A stretch of DNA of 64,000 nucleotides, from NCBI GenBank assembly GCA_038030265.1, contig CM075941.1:50755952-50819951 (forward strand), written 5' to 3'. This DNA comes from Corythucha ciliata. Lineage: Eukaryota > Arthropoda > Insecta > Hemiptera > Tingidae. The translations under genes were made by a program, and so were the position numbers. Positions within the stretch are counted from its first letter, which is position 1; each line of letters opens with the position of its first letter. This document shows positions 38,801-50,800 of the stretch, piece after piece. Under the pieces are notes generated by a model. That model searched no databases. It was not told where the DNA came from and was given only the letters and a program-made list of their open reading frames with translations.

Positions 38801-41800
38801 CAAGTGCCCAACCTGGACACCCCGCTTCACGTACTCCGCCCGCAGCAGTCTCACCGCCGCCATATATGCGGTCGCCTGCACATTATTATACCTAAATATA
38901 GTCCTTTTTGGGATTTCTGTCTCCCCTTATATTACTGTAAACTACTGAAACCAAATCAAATCATATGAACTACAACTTATTCTATCGTATAAACTATAAC
39001 TTATAACATATACACAAAAAGAGGGGGGGGGGAAGCCGTGACCCTTCACACGCGCATCACCACTCGAAATATCAAGAATTCCTGGAAAACCTTCATCCTA
39101 AAGACAATTCTTTATGGCGTGCTACAAAACAACTACTCAGAAAGACGGAGACAATCCCACCCTTGAAAATAGGAAACTCCTACCGCCGAAGAAAAATGCC
39201 GCGAATTCAGCAATTACATCGAACAATGCTTTGGTCCTTCCGAGCTTGACGGGGATATAGATGCTGAAGTCATTGAGTACGTTAAAGCTTCTCAAAGTAC
39301 AGTAGAACTACCACTGCCATTCATCACTCCAAACGAAGTAAAAAAAATATATAAATCAGCTAAAAAATAAAAAAAGCCCTGGTCATGACGACATACCAGC
39401 AGCTGTAATTAAACGTCTTCCCTTGAAAGGAATTATGAACATAGTAAGCATTTTTAACAACTGCCTGCGATTTAAATACTTCCCAAAAAGTTGGAAAAAA
39501 GCGGAAATTGTTGTAATTCACAAACCAAAGAAAGACAAAAAATGTCCGACCAGTTACCGCCCAATAAGTCTCCTACCAATATTAGGAAAACTTCTCGAAA
39601 AATGCTTGTAGATCCGATTAATGAGACTGTACCCGGATTTCGCCGCGCCCCATCAGTTCGGTTTTACAGAGAAACATTCAACAGTCCACCAGGTCTACAG
39701 AATAACCGAGAACATAATAAAGGGGTTCGAAAAAAAACAGCATACTGTTTGTGCCTTTCTCGATCTGCGACAAGCCTTCGACAGTGTTTGGCACATGGGA
39801 CTGTTATTCAAACTCAAAAGAGCAGGACTCCCACAATATGTCCTAGGCTGTCTGAAATCGTTCCTGCAGGACAGGATCATTTCACGTTGGATAAATAATA
39901 GTAAATCTGAAACAAAACCTATCTCATCAGGCACTCTCCAAGGATCTGTGCTTTCACCTCTACTCTTCAACATATACATGCACGATATCCCCACCACGAA
40001 TAACACGCACATCGCGAGCTACGCAGATGATACGGCAGTTCTCTCCACTGACGAAAACTTAATCACAGCTCGAGACAATGTACAGAACACCGTAACACAA
40101 ATAAGTTGTTTTCTGAAACGATGGAAGATTGAAATCAACACTTCAAAGTGCGAAGCAAAACTTTTCACTCTCCGTAGACCAACCGATCCGCTGAAACTGC
40201 TGATCGAAGGAAATGAAATAGCCTGGAACCCAGAAGATCAATCAGTCAGATATCTTGGTATACATTTAGACCGAAAATTAAATTGGAATCAACACATCAA
40301 CAGAAAGATCAACGAAGGCTACGCTCGACAAACCCTACTTTTCCCCATTATAAACAGGAAGTCCAAGCTGAAACAAAAAAACTGCACATTGGTATACAAA
40401 GCAATCCTGAGGCCTTTACTGTGTTACGGAAGTGAAGTCTGGGGGGCTGCTAGCAGAACGAAGATACGCCGACTTCGAGTCCTCCAAAACAAAATACTAC
40501 GGACAGCTTTAGATGCACCGTGGTTTGTCCGAAATTCACAAATCCATCGGGAATTAGGCGTGCCAACTATAACTGAGTTTATAGAAAACAAATTCCGGAA
40601 ATTCCATTCGGGTCTCTCCTCTGTTGGCGGTGCAGTCCGATACTCTCTCGGGGGAAAGATAGCAAGCCGTCTAAAACCTCGCACTTTGACCTCCAAATAT
40701 AGGGGTCGCAGCCGAAGCAACATTTCCATCGCTGCCGTTGGAGTCGTCCTGTAGGCCCCAGAGTCGCCAGACGCTGGACCCTGCCGAGCAACTCCCGCCC
40801 CCCAGGACCACTCCACCGCTTTCCACCAAGCCAAAGCGCCATACAATATTCTGGGCCTAATTATACCTGTGTATAGCCACAGCATCCGTTGAGGGGGTTA
40901 AGCCCCAGGTACTCCCCACTACTCGCCTACATTGATGAAATGTCCTTACCGCTCGTTTACACACATTGTCCACGTGGATCCTCCACGACAGTTTACCGTT
41001 CAGGGTCACCCCCAAATATTTAGCTTCTGTCACCCTTTCTATTTCTCTTCCATTCATCTTAATTGGCCACCACCCTGCCAAGCTCCTCTTCTTCGTAAAG
41101 AGCATGAGCTTGGCTTTTTCTGGGTTTACCGCAAGCCCTCTGCCTGCACACCAGTTATTCATTACGTGAACAGGCTGATTCATGAGACCGCACAAGGTGC
41201 TCAAGTCCTTCCCCTTCACCTATATCACCCCATCATCCTCAAAGAACGGACAATAAATCCCCTCTTTCTCCAAAACTCGTATGAGCCCCTCTATGACCAA
41301 ACACCAGAGCAGGGGGAAAATGCAGGAGCCTTGTGGGATTCCCCTCTCAGCCTTCACCTCCACTGCTAATTAGTAGCGCTAAAAATAGCGCTAATTAGTG
41401 GCTAAAAATGAGAAAAAATGCGCTATTCTGTGAATATAAAATGGAGAAAAAGTGATAATTCGTGGCTAAAATTTAGAAAATACGTCAATTAATGGTTACT
41501 TGCTGCAATTTTCAGTCCTTTTAGAGCCTAAAATAAAGCAAAAACGCTCATTCATAGCTAAAGTTGATGAAAGCACTAATTTCCTGATACTCGGTCATGT
41601 AGGCGGTTAAACTTTATGGCTGGGATAAAATTGCGAAAAAGCGCTAATTCGCGATTTATGGAGACCCTTTCGTGGCGTGAGAAAAAGCTCTAATGTGCTG
41701 TTATTTATAGGCAAGCCAGAAGTTAAAATTGAGTGTAAGCGCGAATGAACTGTATAGAAACCCATTCCGATGGTCTTGTTGCACGGCCTATCCGTTGTGG

Positions 41801-44800
41801 TGTGGGGGGCTTTTGAAAACACGCCAAAAAGGCCAAAAAAAAAGATGTAAAAATTAAGGAAAATTGGAGGGACCAAGTTGGCACGAACAATCGCTCCCAT
41901 CAATGTCTCTATAATTATCTCCTTCGCTTAATCGCGCTGGTGAGTTAAAAAAAATCGAAGCCCCCCCCCCCTTTCCATTGTGAAACAGACTTCGCGAGAA
42001 AAAAACGACCGCGTTGACCCTTAAAATTGTCCATTCTTCAAGGAAACTGAATTTCACAGTCCAAAAATGGGTTTTTTCGCCAATTGTCACCACAAAACTG
42101 ATAGTGACTCCTCAAAAAACTGAAAATTTGACTGCAGAATTGTGTTTTTGTTGAATAATTAAGAAAAACATTCAGATTGCAGCACAGCACTGTATTTCTT
42201 GGGTCTAATATGCGCCGCATACTGTCCATAAATGACCATTTTACCCCCTGCCATAGGCTTGAGGCTTCAACGACGAAGGGGTCATAAAAAGATGTCCGCC
42301 GCCTGGTCCTACTGTGATGGGTGTCCCTTTTACTAAGCCCATGATTCCGAATGTTCAATTGGCCCAGTGTGAGCACTATAGCAGGCCAACCCCCGTCCCA
42401 AGTATTGAGGCAAAAAAAAAGTCAACAGTGGGAGACGGGGGGGGGGGAGGCTCCCCCCACGGCCGATGGCAACACCATCCAGAAGACCTATTGTGACCAC
42501 GCCTGCTTCTTTGGTCTGATTTTTTGAACAATCTCGCTAATAATTTCGAGTGCAGTCGAAATACGGTGGCGACGCATTACTAAAACTGTTAAACCTCGTA
42601 AGAACAACGATTTTCCCCGTGTATCTGTACTCTGAAGTGCGAACGTTCAAATCAGAACATTACAGCTCTTGGTTTCAGGTTGTCTTTTTTTTTTTTTTTA
42701 CAGTTTGTCAGAATATTTATATTATATTCTCGAATACGTATGTTGTACTTCCAGGCAGATTCATTGCGCGTGATAAATGGAATGAAAATGCCCAATTCAT
42801 TCAGAAACGTCCGCGTTCTGGACCCTGATGCTGACGTGTCGTCGACTTTGTTGTACTTCAGTGTACGTAATTTTAAAAAAAAAATTTACATTCGTTTCTC
42901 AACTCCGGCCACTTAATATTTTTTCTTCAAATCCTTCTTTATAGTGCATGGAGTTGGAAGCGTCGACGCTTTGGTGGGCAGGAAATTACTTCATTTCTCA
43001 CAACCTCGTCAGCTCAGTGTTGTCGGCTACTTATATCGACTATCACAGTCTGGAACGCGTCAATTTTCCAGCTTATCTGGTGGACTTTGACATTGTAATT
43101 TTGAAGCTGTAGTGAATATGAAGTAGGAAGTAGAAATAATATGGAATTTAGCATCCTGTAAAGGTGTTCCCCGAAGAAATAGACAAAGAAACTGTACACG
43201 GGAGATTTACCCTGACGGGACTGACGACAAATGCGCCAGACACGGACTCTGAGGAATTGAGAGACCGGTCTCTCGTTGTCTGGCAGATTGATGTGCCGTC
43301 CCCCTCCATTGGGACAATGTTTTTTACGCCTTCTGAGCTATATTTCCCACCGGTCAAATTCTATAGACGACTGGGCCAGTTCCCGAGTCATTCTGATGTC
43401 TTCGGATCTCCGATTCTGTACGACAACCCTGCTGACGACCCCTTGGAAATATCAGTGACCTCCCCCGATGAGTCGAATAAAATATACATTGCTACACTGC
43501 CTATAGACGTATTGTTCGACACATCACTTAGTCACACTTAACCATTTACAACGACCGTTTCATGTTCCAGGAGTCACCAGGTGCTACTCAACCATTTAAT
43601 ATTACGGCTGTATTTCTAGTTTGCTTGCACTATGTTAACAACGACTGGAAAAGAGCCGAATGCAAAGTTCGTTGATTAAATTTTTAACTCCCCTCTCCTC
43701 ACTATCTCGGTCAACACTAAAAATTCTATTCATGTCACCTTCCAGCTTCAAAACGTCTCATTCGCTGAATCAACAGCTCAGTGTTTATGTCCGAGAATGA
43801 CTTGGCACGCTATTGAGAGTGCATTCCTCACAAAGAGAAGGGTTCTACCTGATTCGATGTATACGAAACCTTATGAAAAAAGGAATTATTACGTTATCGG
43901 TAACGTTATCGTCTTTCTATTATTCTTTGGAGGAATATTTGTCTGGGCATACTGGATGGATAAAAAACATGCAGGCGTGGTAAGAATGTCGCAAGGCCTT
44001 GCCAAAAAGAAAACAACATAAAACTTGACACGTTTTTTTTTCATGTCAAGAACATCTTTCATCTTCTCGAAGCCCCTCAAGTAGATTACAAATTCCTCTA
44101 CCTCATCTGCATCCACACGGGCAATAAAATTGGATCTGGCACAGATTCATCGGTTGGTTTTCGTCTCGTCGGTCAATACGTTCACTGCGGAGTGAGTTGT
44201 CACCGTGTCAATTTTTTTTTTTTTATTTTATAAGCCTAAGCCCCCTTGTTTCGCTATTTCCAGCCGCATTTATTTCGATATCGTGACACTCGTGGCCGGC
44301 TGTCTACTGGGCACGAGGATTGGTTCATGATACACGCGCAAAAGCATCTGGGACATTTGACTAGTTTACACGTTTGGAATGACTTTTCGGGTGCATTCTT
44401 TGACTGGTGAGTTCTACGTTTGTTATTGAATTGAATCGAATCAAAAAGTAGGTACTTGGAAGGGTTTTGAGGTAGTCCAAACACCGAAGGTGGGTATTGG
44501 TGGGGGGGGGGAGACAATCTTTTGTTCACACGTTTGCGCGCTACCAATGAAGAAGCTCGAAAAAACAAAACAAAACAAACCTCAAGTTGTCTGCATGCAT
44601 AAAAAAAAAGTCCCTGATACCCCTCCTTCAAGTCTGTTCAGTCGTGCGGATTAAACTCTATTAAACTACCGATGCAAAGTTTTCGTTTCTCCAGAAAGTT
44701 GCACGGGGGGGGGGGGGATTTTGCCCGTCCTGTAATTAGTCAGGGTGGGCGCCACCCTTATCTGTTAGGATGGTAGAGCCTTTTCTCAATCTTCGAATCT

Positions 44801-47800
44801 TCGCCACGAATAGGCGGGTTAGCCGTGAAAGGATCTTCGAAAATTCTTAAATTAGCAATTTTCTAAACATTAGCCACAAATTTTCGAGCCTAAAAGCCCT
44901 AACAACGTAAAAAATCGCTAATTTGTGGTTAAAATGGGCAAACAGCACCAACACTAAAGAAAAAGCGCTTCTTCGCGAATGAAATCCATATTGAGTGAAA
45001 AATTCATGGGTAAAATTAATAATAAGCACTAATTAAAAGATAAAATGGACAAAACGCGCTAATTTACGGCTAAAAGTGAAGAAATAGCTAATTCGCGAAA
45101 AAAATTACGAATAAAAGCGCTCATTCGCGGTCAAGTTTGAGAAAACGCTAATTAGCGAGATGGGGAGGGGGAATTGCACTGAGCATTTCAGCATTGAAGA
45201 AAAATGCTAATTCCTTAATATGATTGAGAAAAATCGAGCGGCATTTGTTGAAAAATTCGCTAATTTGCTGTTCAAATTGAGAAAATACGCTCGATCTTTG
45301 GGTCTAAACTATACAAAAACGCCTTTTTTTTACGGTTTCTGTTTGTAACTTCGTACCCGGAATTGAGAAACTGTGGTAATTAGTGGCTAAAATAGTGATA
45401 AAACCATAGTTAGCGGGAAAAATAATTAGTCGAGGAAAGGTGCTAATTTGCCTCTAAAATGAACAAAAAACGCTAATTCGGTGATTAAATTGAGCAAAAT
45501 CGACAATTCACTGTTTTTATTTATTTATTTGGGGGGGTGCTAATTTGCGCTGTAAATCGCTACTGAAATTGAGAAATAACGTTCGTTTGTGCCAATTGGG
45601 AGACGCAATTGAGAATTATGCTAAATTGCCAATTCGTAGCATTAAATTGAGAGATATGCTAATTCACTCGAGGAAGAGTGCTAATTCGCGGATATCGGTA
45701 ATGTATAAAAACGGTAATTCGGTTATGAAATTGAAATAAATCGCTAATTTGCTGTTAAAATGTTTGAAAATTGACTAATCACGGATGAAATTGGGAAAGA
45801 GGTGCAATCTTTATTTAGGACGACTTTTATTTAGAAACATACGCTGATTCGCGGCGGACAGAATTGAAAAAAAAGCTAATTTACGGTGAAAATGGGGAGA
45901 AATAGCGGAAAAGTGCTAATTCATGTCAACAATTGAGAAAACCTACTAATTCGATGATAAAATTGATAAAAATTCATGATTCGCGGCTTTTCTTGAGAAA
46001 AATGCTTACTCGCGGAGGCTGAAATTGAGGAAAGGCGCTAATTAGCGACTAAAATTGAGAAAAAGCGATAATTCGCGGGGTAGGTTAAGAAACGCCAATT
46101 GGTGGTTTCTGAAGGAAGTTTCGCGGCTCAAATGGAGAAAAAATCTATAATTCCGCCTTGGAGCAGTTCATTGCCACGCGTCCTCCCTCAGGCCTGTCAA
46201 GTGGGAGGGGGGCTCTTGGTCCATTACCCCCGAGACCCGGCCTTCTTCGGGGGCTCGAATTTCGGACGTCAAGAAAGGAAAGACATAAAAAAAAAAAAAG
46301 ACGAATCAATGCAACGGTTTACGATGATAAGATTTTTTCTCAATTTCAATCACAAATTAGCGCTTTTTACTTCCATGTTCCCTACGGGAATGGAAGTGTG
46401 GTGTTCGTGAAAAAAATCGAGTCCGAGCTGACATCACATTCATAATGTACAACCTCAGAAAAGTTTAAAAAAGTGGTTTTTGGCAAGCCGTCGGTCTGAC
46501 GGTCTGTCGCTTTTTTTTCGATAAATTGCATGAAAATGAAAACCTGGCTATTTCTTAATATGAGAAGCACAAATCTGACCTTTGTTTTGAGAAAAAATCA
46601 TTTATCGGACATGTTCTTCCTGTACCGAAATGTCGTTTTTGGATATAACTTCAGAACAAGTCATTCCAGAATTTTTTAAATATTTTTTTCGGATTCCTCG
46701 TGAAATTTCCTTGCGAATTGACCACAATATTGTCGAAAAAATGCAACTTTTTTTGTGACCAAAATAGTCGTTTTTAGCGCAAAAGGACCAGTAGCAAAAA
46801 ATGACGGTCGAAATTGCAAAAAAGGGCTTCTAGAGCCCCTTTGTATCTTAATTGCAAATATTTGTACCCAAAAAAAACTGAGATTAAGAGAAAATTGTGG
46901 GAGGTGATAGATTTGGCGTGACTGCGTTAAAAATTAGTCGCCACAGATTTACATAGTAATCTAAATCTAATTGTTTCTTGGCATGAAAAACGCGAGTATG
47001 ACCTTTGTTTTGAAGGTAAATCATTTTCCAGGCCTGCTCTTTCCGTAGCGGAATAATATTTTCGGTATTAAACTCGAAACAATTGGTCCTGGAATTTTGT
47101 AACTATTTTGTTAAGATTTCTCGTTCAATTTCCATGCGAATTGACTACAAAGTTGCCGAAAACAAACCTCTTTCACCTCCATATTACTCACGGGCATTTT
47201 TTTGCCATCTTGTATGTGTAGGTCAGAAGTGTTCGCGAAAAAAAATGCGAACTTTGAAAAGCTCGTACAATTTTTGGCAGCCCAAAAACCAAAATTATTG
47301 AGCACTTCTTTTAGTTTCTTCTAAATATCCCGAAAATGAGTTACTTTACAGGAAAATCTTCACTCACAAAACTTGTTGAGCAATAAATTTCTAACAAATG
47401 TTGTATGTAAAGTAGTTTTCCACGATGAATATGGAACGGGCTACAGCTTTTCGAAATTGTTGTTCCAAAATGGTCAAAGGACCTAAAATCACCTGTTTTT
47501 GACTGAGTATTGCATTTTGGACTGTTTTCTATTTTTTGATTTTTTTGGTATGAAAGAACGAAGACGAATGATTGAAGGAGGATTGAAAATTGAGGGACGA
47601 TTGATGGTTATAGTCGTTGATTGATAAGGGTGGGTAATTGAAGATTAGTCGATGTGGGCTGAGGGTTGATTATTGATTATGTGCGACCAAGATTTTTTTT
47701 GGATTTGGGGTTATGGAAATGTTGGTGTTTGAGGAATGAAGACTGCGTGATTGATGATTCACGGATTGTGTGGAGGACCACACGATACTTCCATGTTCCC

Positions 47801-50800
47801 GTTTTTGGCGTTCATCAATAATGCGTAAAAAAATAAATAAATAAACAAGAAAACTTCCACGGCCGTATCAATTTTTTCAGTGCTCCGACGCTTCCGATTT
47901 CATGCTGGTTAAAGGGTAACATGGGCGCGTTAGTCGAAAAATATGAAATAAAACTCGAGCGCCCATGTTACCCTTTAACCAGCATGAAATCGGAAGCGTC
48001 GGAGCACTGAAAAAATTGATACGGCCATGGAAGTTTTCTTGTTTATCTTTTTTTTTTTATGCATTATTGATGAACGCCAAAAACGGGAACATGGAAGTAT
48101 CGTGTGGTCCTCCACACAATCCGTGAATCATCAATCACGCAGTCTTCATTCATCAAACACCAACATTTCCATAACCCTAAATCCAAAAAAAAAATTTTTA
48201 ACTGTAGTGGCGACGCGTCGTAGCGTTTCGAACCTGTGAATTAGCGAATTTTCTCAATTTCAGTCACAAATTGGCGTTTGGCGCAATTGTAGCTGTAAAT
48301 TGGCGATTTTTTCCATTTTTAGCCGAAAATTAGCAATTTTCTCAATTTTTAGGCTTAAAACCTTCCTCTTAATTTTGACCAGGCAAATTATTTCATTTTA
48401 TAAATATTACCCGCAAATTAGCGGTTTTTCACATTTTACCACCGCATTAGCAAAATTATATAACTTTTATTTAGGTATAACATTATTGCTTCTTTTCAGT
48501 TCCAGCCGTGAATTAGAGTATTTTTTAACATTATACTATAGTCATGCATGAATTTGCCATTTTTCTGAATTTTAGTCACAAAAATGCCTTCAGAAGGTGC
48601 GAATTAAAATTATAAATGTATTTTTTTTTTTTTTCAAACCAAAAAATTCACATCTTCCCATCCATTTCTGTCAAAAAATCATCATTTTTGAATTATAAAT
48701 TTCACGACGCACTTAATTCGAGAATGAGCGATGTTTCTCAATTTTAGCAGCGAATTTTCGCTTTTTCTAAATTTTAGCAGCGTGGTAGCGCTTCCAACCC
48801 GTGCATTACCTACCACGTCTTGTCAATTTTTGCCAAGAGTTGGCGTTTGACTTAATTTAAGCTGCAAATTAGCAATTTTTTCCATTTTTATCTGAGAATC
48901 AGCACTTTTTCCCAATTTGAACTGAAAATTAACGTTTTTCTTAATTTTAGCTGCGCTAATTGTCGATTTTTTCAATTTTTGCCGCGAATTAGTGATTTTC
49001 TTCATTTTGTAACCGCGAATTAATTTTTTCCACAACTTTATCTGCAAATTAGCGATTTTTCCCTATTGCAGCTGTGAAATAGCGTTTTGTGCTAATTTTG
49101 CGGTTATTCAGCATCCTATTCCCTTTTTCGTATGCGAATGGGCAATTTCATGCCATTTCAATTGTGAATTTGCCATTTTTGTCCAATTTTAACCTGAAAA
49201 GCGTCTTTTATTTGTCAATATTATATCGTGTTTTCTCAACTTTAACCACGGGGTTTGCCCAAATACAACACTTTTGCGTTGATTTCAACAATTTATTCGA
49301 AGAATGGCCTCTGTACAGCGAATCAGCGATTTTTTTTCTTAATTTTAGTCTGGAAGTTTCATCGCGAGACCACGAATCAGCGCTTTTTAGCAGCTATAGC
49401 CACGAATATTACCGATTTTGCCTGATAGAGGGTCCGGGGCGACCCCCCCCCCCCTCGTACCACGGTATACTACTGCGTTGGGTCTGAAGTCCAAGGAAAA
49501 AGCTGGACGTACTCGGACCTTTTCGGGCTGCTTTAAGTCCAGAAAATCTGCTAAACCTAACTTCAACGTGAAATGCTCAATTTTTGGAGATTTTATGGGG
49601 CTCTTCGTTGTGGTACTAGTGCTCCTTCGTTCGTATACTTGTAGCTCTGGGGGGGGGGGGTCTATCCCTCATATCCCTCCCCCCCCAGTACCTTACCTCC
49701 ACGGACCTCCTCCAACTCGTTCACCGAATCAGAAGCAAACAAACAAGAAAGACGAGTAAAAATGTCAACGACGAAACGTTCCAAATTCAAAAAATTACCC
49801 ACGACTTGAAAATCGCTCACAAAATGTAGGGCAAGCGGTGCTTTCCTCGCTTGCTCTGAGGATTCGCCACTGGTCTACGTTTTCGAGCGGCGCGACAACG
49901 AAGCGCCATCCAAGGGGCAAGGGGTGCATTCCATCAAAGGGTTAAATTGAATGCACTACAGCTAAGCCTGCAGTGGACAATGTCACATTCAATACGAGCC
50001 TTTGGGATGTACGCGCGTTGTAGCGCCGCTCGAAAACGCTGCCAGTGGACGACCGACCTAAAGCTTGAAATGTGGTTTGGAGCTTTGATGTTGTTTGGTC
50101 TTTTGTTGTTGTGGTTTGGAGCTTTGCTGTTCTTTAAGATTTGCTGCGGTTTGGTCTTTTTTGTTGCTTAAAATATTTGGAACTATAGCGAGATATTAAA
50201 ACAGTTATAGTGCGGGGGGGGGGGGCTGCGAAAGGGCCCCATTGAGTTCCATCCCCCAACCCGAATATTCTCTCCATATAGCCTCGTCCTGCCTGTGCTA
50301 AAACTTACGTTAATAATTTAATCAATTTTAAAAAAAATTAACGAAAAATTAGTATAAAACGCTATAGAAGGGCCTCATAGAGGTTTCCACCCCGTTTCGT
50401 AGAGGTCCGTCTCTATTTGGTACGAACGTACCAATGACGCCCCCCCTCTCCGACCGCTTGTAGTGACTGTCGTCGTTCGTTATCCAGAAAAAAAACCTTC
50501 TTGCCTGCCGTCATCTCGTGTAACAATCGACAAAACACATATTATTCACACCACAGGTACTGCGAGAAAATCATTGTGTACGATCTGACGACTTTAGAGG
50601 CCTACGATTTCCCTTTTCACCGGTGGCTATCTCAAACGAATTTCCCCGGGTTTTTCACTTTTGTCATTGATCCCAAAGACCGGGGACCGGAGGAGGAACA
50701 TCGTACGGAATTTCACGGTTTGGCAAGAATAAAAAATGTACGGTCACAGTGGGAGGAACTTGGCCCTTTTATCGCCAATCAGATCTGCGAGAGTCATCAC

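Larger units (their letters stand above)
37546..38930 (-). mobile_element. I-like LINE 3' end with RNase H and (TAA)n tail
   Basis: Minus strand. RNase H at 38036-38881, the terminal Cys-rich tail at 37673-37933, then attattattatt at 37546-37565 as a (TAA)n tail. A 143-bp MITE (37967-38109) sits in the coding region. Confidence 0.82.
33243..39050. mobile_element. 5.8-kb composite insertion splitting the Jockey element
   Basis: The LINE reads into gggacgcg at 33242 and resumes at catcaccactcg after a second cgcg (39051-39054). The insertion starts tgtggtaag and ends ccttcaca, with a 4-bp cgcg (or 5-bp acgcg) duplication. TG..CA ends suggest an LTR-type founder. A possible LTR runs 33243-33572, followed by a primer-like tccggcccaacgtg, but no matching 3' LTR or pol is visible. 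Later insertions (foldback, two LINEs, MITE) nest inside it. Confidence 0.55.
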
